Shown here piece by piece: positions 1 to 8,588 of a stretch of 34,800 nucleotides of DNA. The notes under the pieces were generated by a model. That model had not been told where the DNA came from, did no database searches, and worked only from the letters and a program-made list of their open reading frames with translations. Numbering within the stretch: the first letter of the stretch is position 1; the number at the start of each line of letters is the position of its first letter. Made by a program: the position numbers and the translations under genes. The stretch is from assembly GCA_023415475.1 (NCBI GenBank), contig JAEZKL010000066.1, positions 1 through 34,800 of the forward strand. Direction: 5' to 3'. Origin of the DNA: Bacillota bacterium. GTDB lineage: Bacteria > Bacillota > Clostridia > Lachnospirales > Lachnospiraceae.

Positions 1-205
1 CAAACCGCTCGCCGTGGCCCCACACGTCGGGCAGTACCACCGCAAAGCCCTGCGACGTCAGATAATAAGCCTGGGCGACCAAGCACTCCTTCCTATCCCC
101 ATAGCCGTGGAACATCAGCACCAGCGGCCTTTTCTCCCCCGCCGTGTCTGAAAGCTCCAGCAGCGGAATGCCGCTGATTTCCCTTTTTCGGATGATAATG
201 TCCAT
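1..205 (-). CDS. alpha/beta hydrolase, N-terminal part (cut by window edge)
   Basis: Only the first 68 residues are in the window; the gene runs off the left edge. The visible part reads like the start of a serine-hydrolase alpha/beta fold. There is a beta strand ending in MFHGYGDRKE, which fits the oxyanion-hole loop, and later VLPDVWGHGER, the usual strand and loop before the nucleophile elbow. The nucleophile itself is outside the window. The ATG at 205 follows the amidohydrolase stop by six bases, and its GGGAGAGAGG ribosome site lies inside the end of that gene, so it is the last visible gene of the sugar operon. A role as deacetylase or esterase acting on an imported glycoside is plausible but is inference from context. 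Confidence 0.75.
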   Translation of the reverse strand, partial: MDIIIRKREISGIPLLELSDTAGEKRPLVLMFHGYGDRKECLVAQAYYLTSQGFAVVLPDVWGHGERF

Positions 206-211
206 ATAAAT

Positions 212-1294
212 CTACCTCTCTCCCAGAAGCCTATCGGCATTCTCAAAGTAGATTTTTCTCAATATACCATCCGGCAGGCCGATGCCATAGGCCGGGAAAT
301 TCCCGCAGGGGATGCATTCGTCGAAGGTCTCCAGAAACCGATAGTAGGCGCCGTGGACCCAGGAAGCCGTCTCGGTATATACATCAGTTCCCAGCAGGAT
401 GCGGTCCTGCCACTGCTCGAAGAACGCCCGGGCGGTATAGGGCTGACGGCCCAGCTCGTCAATGCGCGCCGCCAGGTCGATGTGCATATTGGGGTAGTCC
501 TCCAGGCACCGGGACACGAATGCCAGATTCTCGGCGTTGGAGCCCACATGGGGAATGATAAACGTCGTATCGGGGTTCCCGGCCAGCAAGCGCCGCTGCG
601 CCGCCATCAATTCGGCAAAGCCATAGGTCTTGCCATAAAAGGACCAGTCCGGGTGGGCCTGCAGTTCCAGGTACCGCTCGTTGCGCTCGTCCACCGGATC
701 GAAAAACGCCTCCGGATCGCCGATGTGCGCCAGCACCGGCATACCGAGCTCCGCCGCCGTGGCCCAAATCACGTTCAACCGTTCGTCGTCGATCAGGATG
801 TTGCGGCCCGGCAGATAGGACCCGTCAGCCTGCGGCAGCATGACGCTGACATGCTTGAACAGCTTTACGCCCTTGGCCCCCATCTCGCGGGCCTGCGTCA
901 GGTGCTGCCTCACATAGGGCTCAAACCCCGGCTGCTTGGCTCTCTCGGTGTTCACCGACACGAAGGTCACAAAAAAACCGTCATAAGGGCGGAAGGTATC
1001 CAATATCTGCCGCTGTGTCAGGCCCATAAAGCCATCCCAGAAGCCATCCAGATTGACCACGCGACGGATGCCGCTCTGTTGGAGCGTATCAATCACCCTC
1101 GGAATGTCCGGCGGCGACCAGGTCTTACCCTCGGTATAGAGCGGGCAATAGAAATCGGCAAAGTGCCCGTGGGAGTCCACCGCCGGAAAGCGCGGCTTTT
1201 TTAGAAGGTGGCTTTCTACATTGAGCTTGCTCACCGGGTGGTATTCGTGCAGATAAAGAGGCCGGCTCAAACCATCGCATGCGATACAACTCAT
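212..1294 (-). CDS. metal-dependent TIM-barrel amidohydrolase (amidohydrolase_2 / COG2159 type)
   Basis: A 360-residue protein with the layout of the amidohydrolase_2 family, which contains decarboxylases and lactonases related to ACMSD and LigI. Visible metal and catalytic candidates are His42 and His44 in DSHGHF, Lys144 in KGVKLFKH, His190 in LAHIGDP, His249 in IIPHVGSN and Asp304 in LLGTDVY. These fall in the expected barrel-strand order. The start ATG overlaps the stop of the upstream DUF2961 gene as ATGA, so translation is probably coupled. In a sugar operon it could hydrolyse a lactone or remove a side group, but the substrate cannot be read from sequence. The family is fairly certain; the reaction is not. 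Confidence 0.85.
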   Translation of the reverse strand: MSCIACDGLSRPLYLHEYHPVSKLNVESHLLKKPRFPAVDSHGHFADFYCPLYTEGKTWSPPDIPRVIDTLQQSGIRRVVNLDGFWDGFMGLTQRQILDTFRPYDGFFVTFVSVNTERAKQPGFEPYVRQHLTQAREMGAKGVKLFKHVSVMLPQADGSYLPGRNILIDDERLNVIWATAAELGMPVLAHIGDPEAFFDPVDERNERYLELQAHPDWSFYGKTYGFAELMAAQRRLLAGNPDTTFIIPHVGSNAENLAFVSRCLEDYPNMHIDLAARIDELGRQPYTARAFFEQWQDRILLGTDVYTETASWVHGAYYRFLETFDECIPCGNFPAYGIGLPDGILRKIYFENADRLLGER

Positions 1295-3213
1295 AGATCC
1301 ACCCCTTGCTCAATCAGCTTTTGAATAATAGCCTGCCGCGCCGGATAGAGTGGCTCAGCCGGCTGTACGAAACTGTGGGCGCTATAGCCATAGGCCGAGA
1401 ACCGCCCCCCCTCATGGGGGACCACGCGAAGCGTGACGCGCAGCGCGCTTTTGCCGGCCGTGAGCGCCGGTGGCAGCAGAAAGTCGCTGTCGTGCCATCG
1501 GTGCACATCATTGCGGTTGGCGTCATACCACAGGCCTGCCGCCTCGCCGTCCACAAACACCTCGGCCATCTGCCTACCCCGGCCCTGATCGATCCGTCGC
1601 CGCAGCAGCACGCCGCGGTTATCCGGATCCACGGCTAGCTCGAATTCGATGTCGCCGCTGTCGTGCTCCCGCCCCGTTCGCCGCTCCCGCACGTCCACAT
1701 GCTGCCCGATGAAGGAGGCTTCCAGCACGACCTCCTCCGCGCCGCCGTCGCGGTAGCCGTGGGCGGCCCTTGATCGGGCGTTGGCCGGATCCAGGCAGTC
1801 GGTCAGCGCGAGATGCGGCTCCCGCCGCAGATAGCAGAACGCCAGGCTGGAGTAGTTGGAATGGATTTCGTTCATATCTCCATGCTGGATCGCCGCGTCG
1901 ATGGAGGAATGAAAGGCGATGGGCCCATCCAAATGGAACCGGTAATAAGCCGACGGAAAGCAGTAGGAATTATCATACAGCCCGCCGCCCTTTTCATACA
2001 CGTCACTGGTGCAGCCATTGTGAGGCAGGCACAGCGCGGGGTTGGACCAGAAGCAGAACAGATAGTAGTCCTCGGTGCCGGTGCCGTTGATTTGCGGCGT
2101 GCAGGCGCCGTCCAGCGTGAAATGCTCATCGCCCTCGCAGTAGTGCTCGCCCAGCAGCTTGTGCACAGTGCCCACATACCGCCCCCGGCCACGGGCGCGC
2201 AGGAGCGGCCAATCCTCGCCATACACGGTGCGTCCCTGGCGGAACTGGGCGGTGAAATAACCCGCGTCCGCCGCCGGATGGGGGTTGGCCTCCACCCGCG
2301 CGACAGCCAGCACGTTGGCGATGGGGATGGAGCCTTTGTTCAGCAGCTCCACCGTCGCCGCCATCCAGAACGGCATGGGCCAGCGGCAGATGAGCCGCAC
2401 ACGACCGCCCTCCAGCTGCTTGACGGTGAGCAGCGGCGTGTTCATCTCCATGATGCCGGCGGGTATGGCAAAGAAATGCCCCAGCGGTGCGTGCACGCCC
2501 TCATAAAGCTGGTCGTCCCAGCGGATGCACAGAAACACGTCATCCAGCAGCCGCTCCAGGCAACCGCCCTCGATCATCAGGCTCACGACGCAGCCCGGCT
2601 CCCGCCGCTCCAGCACGGTCGCGCGCCGGCCCGGGTCCAGCCGCAGCGGCGCAATGCCCTCTAGCGCGCGGATATCGGCGGGAATCGGCGGCTGCCACAG
2701 GGCCGCCGCATCCCGCGACGATTGCCTGTCAGGGAAGGCCGGCACCGCCGCGCCCGAGGGATACTGCTCCCACAGGATGTGGTAATAAAAGTCCCGGCCG
2801 CCGGTGGCGGAAATACGCAGCGCCTTTTCAAAGGGGATCTTCATGAGCAGATTGCCGCCCATCGAATCCTCGCCCAGGAAGTACCCCAGTTTCCGGTATG
2901 ACGCCATCGGCGCGGGGAAATCGGGGTGCCGCCCCTGAAAGAACTGCCTTGTCGGGAGGCTGTAACGCGGCTCGGGCTCATCATCGAAATAGAACCGGAT
3001 CACGCCGTCTTCCGGCACGCCGGTGGCGAAGATGCTGTTCACGCATCCCGGCCCACGGGCATCCAGCAGCACCGCTTCGCCGTTATCATCGATATAGAGG
3101 AAATTGCCGTGGTCGTGGTTTACGCCGCTGCGGTGATGGCTGGATTCCTGGCGGCTCAGCAATGGGCCCGGCAGCAGCGGCAGGCTGTGGATCGCATCAA
3201 ACCGTTCGTTCAT
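1291..3213 (-). CDS. DUF2961 protein, GH172-type glycosidase candidate
   Basis: A 640-residue DUF2961 protein. Established knowledge: this family became GH172 after characterisation of a bifidobacterial alpha-D-fructofuranosidase/difructose dianhydride I synthase and of exo-D-arabinofuranosidases. Visible features are an N-terminal region with SSHHRSGVNHDHGN, a GPGCVNSIF strand typical of the jelly-roll core, and the family signature GTGTEDYY near residue 380, whose acidic residues are the likely catalytic or structural core. No signal peptide is seen, so it should act in the cytoplasm on an imported oligosaccharide. The ATG at 3213 has a GGGAGGGG ribosome site; the gene follows the permease by 18 bases. 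It is much longer than the second DUF2961 protein in this window (338 residues), the extra length being mainly C-terminal. Substrate unknown; fructosides or D-arabinosides are the informed guesses. Confidence 0.88.
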   Translation of the reverse strand: MNERFDAIHSLPLLPGPLLSRQESSHHRSGVNHDHGNFLYIDDNGEAVLLDARGPGCVNSIFATGVPEDGVIRFYFDDEPEPRYSLPTRQFFQGRHPDFPAPMASYRKLGYFLGEDSMGGNLLMKIPFEKALRISATGGRDFYYHILWEQYPSGAAVPAFPDRQSSRDAAALWQPPIPADIRALEGIAPLRLDPGRRATVLERREPGCVVSLMIEGGCLERLLDDVFLCIRWDDQLYEGVHAPLGHFFAIPAGIMEMNTPLLTVKQLEGGRVRLICRWPMPFWMAATVELLNKGSIPIANVLAVARVEANPHPAADAGYFTAQFRQGRTVYGEDWPLLRARGRGRYVGTVHKLLGEHYCEGDEHFTLDGACTPQINGTGTEDYYLFCFWSNPALCLPHNGCTSDVYEKGGGLYDNSYCFPSAYYRFHLDGPIAFHSSIDAAIQHGDMNEIHSNYSSLAFCYLRREPHLALTDCLDPANARSRAAHGYRDGGAEEVVLEASFIGQHVDVRERRTGREHDSGDIEFELAVDPDNRGVLLRRRIDQGRGRQMAEVFVDGEAAGLWYDANRNDVHRWHDSDFLLPPALTAGKSALRVTLRVVPHEGGRFSAYGYSAHSFVQPAEPLYPARQAIIQKLIEQGVDL

Positions 3214-3231
3214 ACCTTCATTCCCCTCCCG

Positions 3232-4116
3232 TCAGCCCTTCACGCTGCCCAGCACGATGCCGGTGGTGAAATATTTCTGCAGGAAAGGATACACGCACAG
3301 GATCGGGATCATGGAAACGAAGATCTCCGCGGCGCGAGCCGTGCGATTGTTGATATACTTGAGCTGCGACAGCGTGTGCTCGGTGAACAGCTTGGTGTCC
3401 ACGCTGACCACCAGTGTCTGCAGCAGCGACTGCAGAGGATATTTGTCCTGCGACTTCATATAGATCAAGCCGTCGAACCAGGCATTCCAGTGGCTGACAA
3501 ACACAAACAGCGTGATCGTGGCGATCACCGGCTTGGACAGCGGCAGATAGATCCGGGTAAGAGACGTGAACTGCCCCGCCCCATCCATGAAGGCGGCTTC
3601 CTCCAGCTCCTTGGGCAGCTCGCGAAAGAAGTTCATGAGCAATATCGCGTTGAATATCTGCACCGCGCCGGGCAGCACCAGCGCCCACATGGTGTTGGTG
3701 AGCTTCAGGCCGGAGACGACCATGAACATGGGAATCAAGCCGCCGGAGAACAGCATTGTGATCAGAAAGAACACCACAAAAACTTTTCTGGCTCGGAAGG
3801 CCCGTGGCTCCCGGGATAACGGGAAGGCCACCAGGACCGTCATGCACAGGCTGATCGGGATGCCCAGCAGCTCGCGCTTGACCGAAACCAGAAAGGAATT
3901 GATGAAGTTGGGCGTCTTCATAACGAAATCATAGGAGTTGAAGGTGAAGTCCACCGGCAGTATGGTCACCTGACCCGCCATCACCGGCGCGCTGCTGGAA
4001 AGCGAGACGGCGAGCAGATGGATCACAGGGAAAATGCAGATGGCGGCAATAAGCCCAAGGAATATCGCGATTACGCTCTTGGAAATCCGCTGAAGGATTA
4101 TGGTGCGCTTGGTCAT
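3232..4116 (-). CDS. sugar ABC transporter permease, LplC/YtcP type
   Basis: Inner-membrane permease of the carbohydrate-uptake (MalG-like) ABC family, 294 residues from the chosen start. The ATPase-contact loop EEAAFMDGAGQFTSLTRIYLP (EAA motif) lies in the second half, and the C-terminus ends GIVLGSVKG, as LplC/YtcP proteins usually do. About six hydrophobic membrane segments are visible. The frame is open to 4158, but the ATG at 4116 (MTKRTII) is preferred: it has an AAGGCGG ribosome site and leaves a clean 16-base gap after the partner permease. It works with the upstream permease and the lipoprotein encoded at 5119-6834. No ATPase gene is present; family members commonly borrow an MsmX-like ATPase encoded elsewhere. 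Confidence 0.92.
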   Translation of the reverse strand: MTKRTIILQRISKSVIAIFLGLIAAICIFPVIHLLAVSLSSSAPVMAGQVTILPVDFTFNSYDFVMKTPNFINSFLVSVKRELLGIPISLCMTVLVAFPLSREPRAFRARKVFVVFFLITMLFSGGLIPMFMVVSGLKLTNTMWALVLPGAVQIFNAILLMNFFRELPKELEEAAFMDGAGQFTSLTRIYLPLSKPVIATITLFVFVSHWNAWFDGLIYMKSQDKYPLQSLLQTLVVSVDTKLFTEHTLSQLKYINNRTARAAEIFVSMIPILCVYPFLQKYFTTGIVLGSVKG

Positions 4117-4132
4117 GAGAACTACCGCCTTT

Positions 4133-5032
4133 TCAAAATATCCTGTAATTTGCCACACGGTTGGCCAGATAGTTCGACAGCAGTATCATCGCCGCGGCAA
4201 TCACGGACTTGAAAAGGCCCATGGCCGTGGAAACGCCGTACTGCCGGTCCAGGATGCCCATGCGGTAAACGACGGTGTCGATGATGTCGCCGGTCTCATA
4301 GACCTGCGGGCTATAGAGGTTGAAGATCTGATCGAAGCCCGCGTCCAGGATGCTGCCCAGGCTTAGCACCGTCATCAATGTGATGATGGGCAGCATGCCA
4401 GGCAGTGTGATGTGGATGGTCTGCCTCCAACGGTTGGCGCCATCCACAATGGCTGATTCATAAAGCTCCGGGCTGATACTGGTGAGTGCAGCAAGATATA
4501 CGATAGTGCCGAAGCCAAAGCTCTTCCACACGTCCGTTGCCACCATCGTGTAGGGGAAGACGGCGGCATTACCCAGAAAGAAGATGGGCTTGATTCCAAG
4601 CAGTCCCAGGAATTGGTTCACAATGCCGTAGGATGGGGACAGGATATCCACCATGATGCCGGCCAGCATGACCCAGGACAAAAAATAGGGCAGATAAATC
4701 ACGGTCTGTATGGTCCGCTTATAAGCCTTGTTGCGGATTTCATTGAGCAACAGGGCAAAGAACACCGGCACGATCAGCCCGGCGATGATTTTCATGATCG
4801 CGATGAAAATCGTATTCCACCATACCTGGTACACGTCCGGCATATTGAACATGTACTCGAAGTTTTTCAATCCCACCAGCGGGGAGGCGAAAAAACCCTT
4901 CTGCGGCAGGAACTTCTGAAATGCCATGATGATACCCACCATCGGCCCGTAGCTGAACACCAGCACCAGTGCCACAGGGGGCAACAGCATCAAATAAAGG
5001 GGGGCTTCACGAAGCCACCGATTCCGGTTCAT
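4133..5032 (-). CDS. sugar ABC transporter permease, LplB/YtcP-operon type
   Basis: The second permease of the transporter, 299 residues from the chosen start. It begins with a basic stretch and a first membrane helix (LYLMLLPPVALVLVF), followed by the LplB-typical FSYGPMVGIIMAF. The EAA loop ELYESAIVDGANRWRQ occurs near residue 200, and the protein ends YLANRVANYRIF. The open frame reaches 5119, but that extension would run through the terminator hairpin at 5084-5108. The ATG at 5032 (MNRNRWLREA) with an AGTAGGTG ribosome site is therefore used. It forms a heterodimer with the next gene. The substrate is probably an oligosaccharide delivered by the lipoprotein upstream. Confidence 0.92.
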   Translation of the reverse strand: MNRNRWLREAPLYLMLLPPVALVLVFSYGPMVGIIMAFQKFLPQKGFFASPLVGLKNFEYMFNMPDVYQVWWNTIFIAIMKIIAGLIVPVFFALLLNEIRNKAYKRTIQTVIYLPYFLSWVMLAGIMVDILSPSYGIVNQFLGLLGIKPIFFLGNAAVFPYTMVATDVWKSFGFGTIVYLAALTSISPELYESAIVDGANRWRQTIHITLPGMLPIITLMTVLSLGSILDAGFDQIFNLYSPQVYETGDIIDTVVYRMGILDRQYGVSTAMGLFKSVIAAAMILLSNYLANRVANYRIF

Positions 5033-5076
5033 TGGCCAGCACCTACTTTGTATGAAGTGATGTGGTTGCGGGGTAC

Positions 5077-5108
5077 AAAAAAAGCGGGGCGGGCGGAATC
5101 CGCCCCGC
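5077..5108 (-). terminator. intrinsic terminator between binding protein and permeases
   Basis: On the minus strand a perfect 9-bp stem (GCGGGGCGG at 5084-5092 with CCGCCCCGC at 5100-5108, 7-nt loop) is followed by seven T (5083 to 5077). It lies 10 bases after the binding-protein stop and 44 bases before the permease start. It probably acts as a partial terminator, so that the binding protein is made in excess over the permeases, a common arrangement in sugar ABC operons. Confidence 0.85.
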
Positions 5109-5118
5109 GCAACAGGCA

Positions 5119-6834
5119 TTATTTGTTCTTAGCGTACCATTCGTTGACTTCCTTGGTGATCTCGTCGCCACCCAGCTTTTTCCAGTCCTCCACGAACTTG
5201 TCAAAGGTGTCAAGCGAGGCGCCCAGGATCACGTTGGTCACCATCGTGTCATGCATCTTCTGCAGGGCGGACATCTTCTCGGCCATCGTGGGCGTGGCCG
5301 CGCCATAGAACAGGTTGCACAGGCTCTGGCCTTGGGCGGCGATGTCGATATACTTCGACGAGCCCTCGGGGCCGAATTCGGCATAAGCCGCCCACATCGT
5401 CATATCGCCGCCTAAGTATAGCTGGATATTGTCGTAGGTCATCGCTTCCTCAATGCCCAGACCGGCCTTGTCCTTGGCCTCCAGCGCCGCGACGATGGAC
5501 TTCCACTTTTTGGTGCCGCCGGCCGGATCCCAACCCATGACGTTGATGTACTTATAGTACACAACATCCTGCTGCTTCAGATTGACAATGTAGGTGCCCA
5601 TCTTCTCTTCGGTGGGGTTGATGATCACGTCGGTCCACAGGTTCATCATCTTGACAATGGCTTCCGGATGCTCATACTCTTTGCGCACGACCAGATAGCT
5701 GCTGATGAAGTTGCTGTAGCCGGGCTTAACGGGTTTGTCATCGGCCGACAGGCCCAGCAGGGGCACCCAGTCGGCGTTGGGGTTGGTCACTTTGCTGGTG
5801 GCGAGAGGATAATCCGGGTTCCACCACGAGCCGTACTGTATGCCATATCGACCGGCCAGCATCTCTTGCCCGGCCTTGTCGGCATCCTTTACGCCAAACT
5901 CGGGGTCGATCAAGCCGTCCTTGTACATTCCCTGCAGGGCGGCCAGGGCGTTTTTGAACTCCGGCTGTATGCTGCCGTTCATCACGCCGCCCTTGCCGTC
6001 GTCCAGCCACATGTAGGGATAGGCGTGATACCCGTTTACGAACCCAGTGACCGACGCGAAGGCGGACCACAAGCCTTTGTTGAATGCGATGCCATAGGTG
6101 TCGTCCTTACCATTCTTGTCGGGATCCTGCTTGGTGAACGCCCGGGCCGTATCGATCAGTTCCTGCATCGTGGTGGGCATGGGAAGGTTGAGGGCCTTCA
6201 ACCAGTCGTTGCGGATCCACAGCAGGTTGATCTGCGCCACCGAGCTATCGGTGGAGGGCAGGCCGAAGAGCTTGCCTTCGATTTGAGCGGACTTGAAACC
6301 AATAGGATCGGCCGTCAGCATCTTCTTGGTGTCCGGCGTGGAATAATCCTCAAAGTACTGTGAAAGATCCTGGATCATTTCGTTGTCATAAAGCGACTTG
6401 AACTGATTGGAATTGCACACAAAGTAATCAGGCAGCTCGTTGGAGGTGATTGCGAGATTCAGCTTCTGGTCCCAGTCCACCCAGGAATTGGCAACCCAGT
6501 CAAACTTGAGCTTGATGCCCAGCGCTTCCTCGTAATAACGGGTCCACACGTTGTTGTTGATGTCCTGGCCTTCGTCAAACTTGGTATCGGCGCCGACGAT
6601 GATACAGGATGTGATCTCAATGGGCGGGTCATACAAGCCCAGCGGCGCGGGGGCCTCGGTGGGCTCCACAGTGGGTTCCACGGTGGGTTCAGCCGTCTTG
6701 GCGTCAGCGGTCGTGGGTGCGGCAGCCGTCGTGGGAGCGGTGGTGGGTGCGCCCGAGTTACAGGCGGCGAGAGAGAGAAGCAGCGCACACACAACCGTGA
6801 AGGCCAACATTGCCTTCACAACGGGTTTTTTCAT
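5119..6834 (-). CDS. extracellular sugar-binding lipoprotein of an ABC transporter (LplA-like)
   Basis: A 571-residue solute-binding protein. The start ATG at 6834 has a strong GGAGGAG ribosome site; the open frame extends 20 codons further up without one. The N-terminus is a lipoprotein signal (MKKPVVK, hydrophobic core, lipobox LAAC), with acylation expected at Cys25. It is followed by a low-complexity Thr/Pro/Ala linker with PTVEPTVEPTEAP, which should tether the domain to the membrane. The body has the motifs of long family-1 binding proteins of the LplA/YtcQ group, such as DLSQYFEDY, KLFGLPS and WIRNDWLKALNLPMP. It captures an oligosaccharide outside the cell and hands it to the two permeases. 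It lies between the two-component regulator and the permeases, so it is probably induced by the sensor system. Confidence 0.93.
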   Translation of the reverse strand: MKKPVVKAMLAFTVVCALLLSLAACNSGAPTTAPTTAAAPTTADAKTAEPTVEPTVEPTEAPAPLGLYDPPIEITSCIIVGADTKFDEGQDINNNVWTRYYEEALGIKLKFDWVANSWVDWDQKLNLAITSNELPDYFVCNSNQFKSLYDNEMIQDLSQYFEDYSTPDTKKMLTADPIGFKSAQIEGKLFGLPSTDSSVAQINLLWIRNDWLKALNLPMPTTMQELIDTARAFTKQDPDKNGKDDTYGIAFNKGLWSAFASVTGFVNGYHAYPYMWLDDGKGGVMNGSIQPEFKNALAALQGMYKDGLIDPEFGVKDADKAGQEMLAGRYGIQYGSWWNPDYPLATSKVTNPNADWVPLLGLSADDKPVKPGYSNFISSYLVVRKEYEHPEAIVKMMNLWTDVIINPTEEKMGTYIVNLKQQDVVYYKYINVMGWDPAGGTKKWKSIVAALEAKDKAGLGIEEAMTYDNIQLYLGGDMTMWAAYAEFGPEGSSKYIDIAAQGQSLCNLFYGAATPTMAEKMSALQKMHDTMVTNVILGASLDTFDKFVEDWKKLGGDEITKEVNEWYAKNK

Positions 6835-6942
6835 GACGTCTCCTCCAAACAGAAATGATAAAAGGCCGTGCACAAGCCCGACCTCATTGTACAATCAGAA
6901 TTCTTTGTATCATATATTCAAATTTTTGATTTGTTTTTATAT

Positions 6943-8588
6943 TTATCTACCAATCGTGTTGCGGTCACGGTACTCCTGGGGGCCGATTCCGCTCAGCCGT
7001 CTAAAAAACTGTGTGAAATAGGAGGGCGAGTCATACCCCACCCTGGCAGCGATCTCATGGATCTTCATATCGGTGCCCGCCAGCAGCTCTCTGGCGCGGT
7101 TGATCCGCGAGTCATTGATGTAGCTCAGCAGATTGACGCCGGCGTTCTGCTTGAAGAGGCGCGACAGATAGGCCGGGTTGAAATAGCACTTTGCCGCCAA
7201 CCGGGCCAGCGAAAGATCTTCGTCCAGATGGCTGTCGATAAACTGTTTCAAATCCCTGATGAGCAGATCATGGGAATCCACGGTTTGCCGTTCCGCGGCG
7301 GCAAACAGCGCCTCTGACAGTTCGCGGACATACTCCATCGCGTCGGTCCAGGCGCCGCTCTCATCCAGCCGCGACAGCCTGCCCAAGCCCACACCGGTTT
7401 CGATGGGCTGGCGCAGGTCCCGCAGCGTGATGTATTTCAGCAGCATCGCCGACAGCGAGCGCAGCACCACGGCGGCGCCCTCCGCCGTTTTACCAGGTCC
7501 CAGACCCCGCAGGCTGGCCAGCTCCTGGAAATATTCTCCGCGGCGACCGCTTTCCAGCATCAGCTCCATGCGTTTCACCTGCTGCAGGCCCGCCTTGGAT
7601 GCCTCACGGCCCTCCCGGTCTTCCGCCTCGCCGGAAATCAACAGTACGTCCCCGTCGCGATCCCGGCGATAGAGCAGCAGGCGCTTCAGGCGATCATAAC
7701 GCTCGGGCAGAGCCTCCCAGGGAAAGGCCCTCACATCCACGGCGAACGACAGGCGGATGCCCAGCGCGCCGGCGGCGTCTTGCACGGCCTCGGCGCTGTC
7801 CTTCACCACGGACGCATGGTTCCTCCAGAGGTCGTCCTCCGGCCCCCATTCCGCCTGCTCTTGCGCCGGCTGTATCAGCCACAGCGGCAAATGCCGCTCC
7901 AGGCTGGTAAAAGCGAGCCGCAGCGTGGGGGGAAACAGCCGCTCCACCAGCTCGCAGACGAGCGCGCCGGCCCGGGCCATGCCCATCGGCGCGCCCGATA
8001 CTTCGCCGGGGGTCATCCGGCCGAGCAGCAGCAAAACAGGCCCACGCCCGTCCAACGGGAGGGCAAGCTCCCGGAACTGCCTTTCCCGCTCCTGCGGCCC
8101 CATCGCACCATCGGCCACCAGGTCGGCCAGGCAATCTCTGCGCAGCAGCGGCAGCAGGGCGTCCAAACGCCTGTCCGCCTGCTCCTGCAGCTGCTCGATT
8201 CTAAGGCTGTCGTCGATCTGGCTGGCGGCCTTCAACACCGCTGCGGCGATCGCGTCGAAACCCTCAGTCTTGAGCAGGTAACTCACCGTGTCGTGCTTCA
8301 TGGCGCTGTAGATATAGTCGAAGTCGTTGTATCCGGTCAGCACGATGGTGCGGCAGCGGGGCCATTGCTTGCGCACGACCTCCATCAGTTGCAAGCCCGT
8401 CATCACCGGCATCATGATGTCGGTCAGCAGGATGTCCACCCTGGACGCGGCCAGCACCTCCAGCGCCTCGATGGCCGAATAGGCCTTGCAGACGTCCAAG
8501 TCGACAGCGATGCTGCCGGCGTTCTTAAAAAACGATACAGCCCATCGGCGACGTCGGATTCGTCATCCACGATCAACAGTCTGTACAT
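6943..8588 (-). CDS. YesN-like response regulator with AraC DNA-binding domain, frameshifted near the N-terminus
   Basis: The start ATG at 8588 has a GGGGAGGAAGAG ribosome site and overlaps the kinase gene by 16 bases. The zero frame begins MYRLLIVDDESDVADGLYRF, a normal receiver-domain start with the acidic pair. It hits TGA at 8426-8424, before the phosphoacceptor. A -1 shift at the six-T run (8532-8527) restores the rest: KNAGSIAVDLDVCKAYSAIEAL, phosphoacceptor Asp in LLTDIMMP, conserved Thr in VLTGYNDF and Lys in YLLK. A long linker follows, then a C-terminal AraC/XylS double helix-turn-helix (LARLAAKCYFNPAYLSRLFK and IHEIAARVGYDSPSYFTQFF). The restored length, about 548 residues, is normal for YesN. 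The break may be a sequencing or assembly indel, a true mutation or programmed frameshifting. Its target is probably the sugar operon downstream. Confidence 0.85.
8502..8532 (-). other. slippery heptamer plus downstream hairpin in the response regulator gene
   Basis: On the minus strand the heptamer T TTT TTA (8532-8526) sits exactly in zero frame (codons CGT TTT TTA). A 7-nt spacer (AGAACGC) follows, then a 7-bp hairpin: CGGCAGC (8518-8512), loop ATC, GCTGTCG (8508-8502), with one G-U pair. A -1 slip here joins the two halves of the receiver domain. The layout matches known -1 frameshift sites, but a missing T in a homopolymer would look the same. Confidence 0.5.

Noticed and set aside
2926..3819. 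297-codon plus-strand open frame across the DUF2961/permease junction
   Set aside because: It crosses two real genes on the other strand and has His/Gln-rich, low-complexity content.
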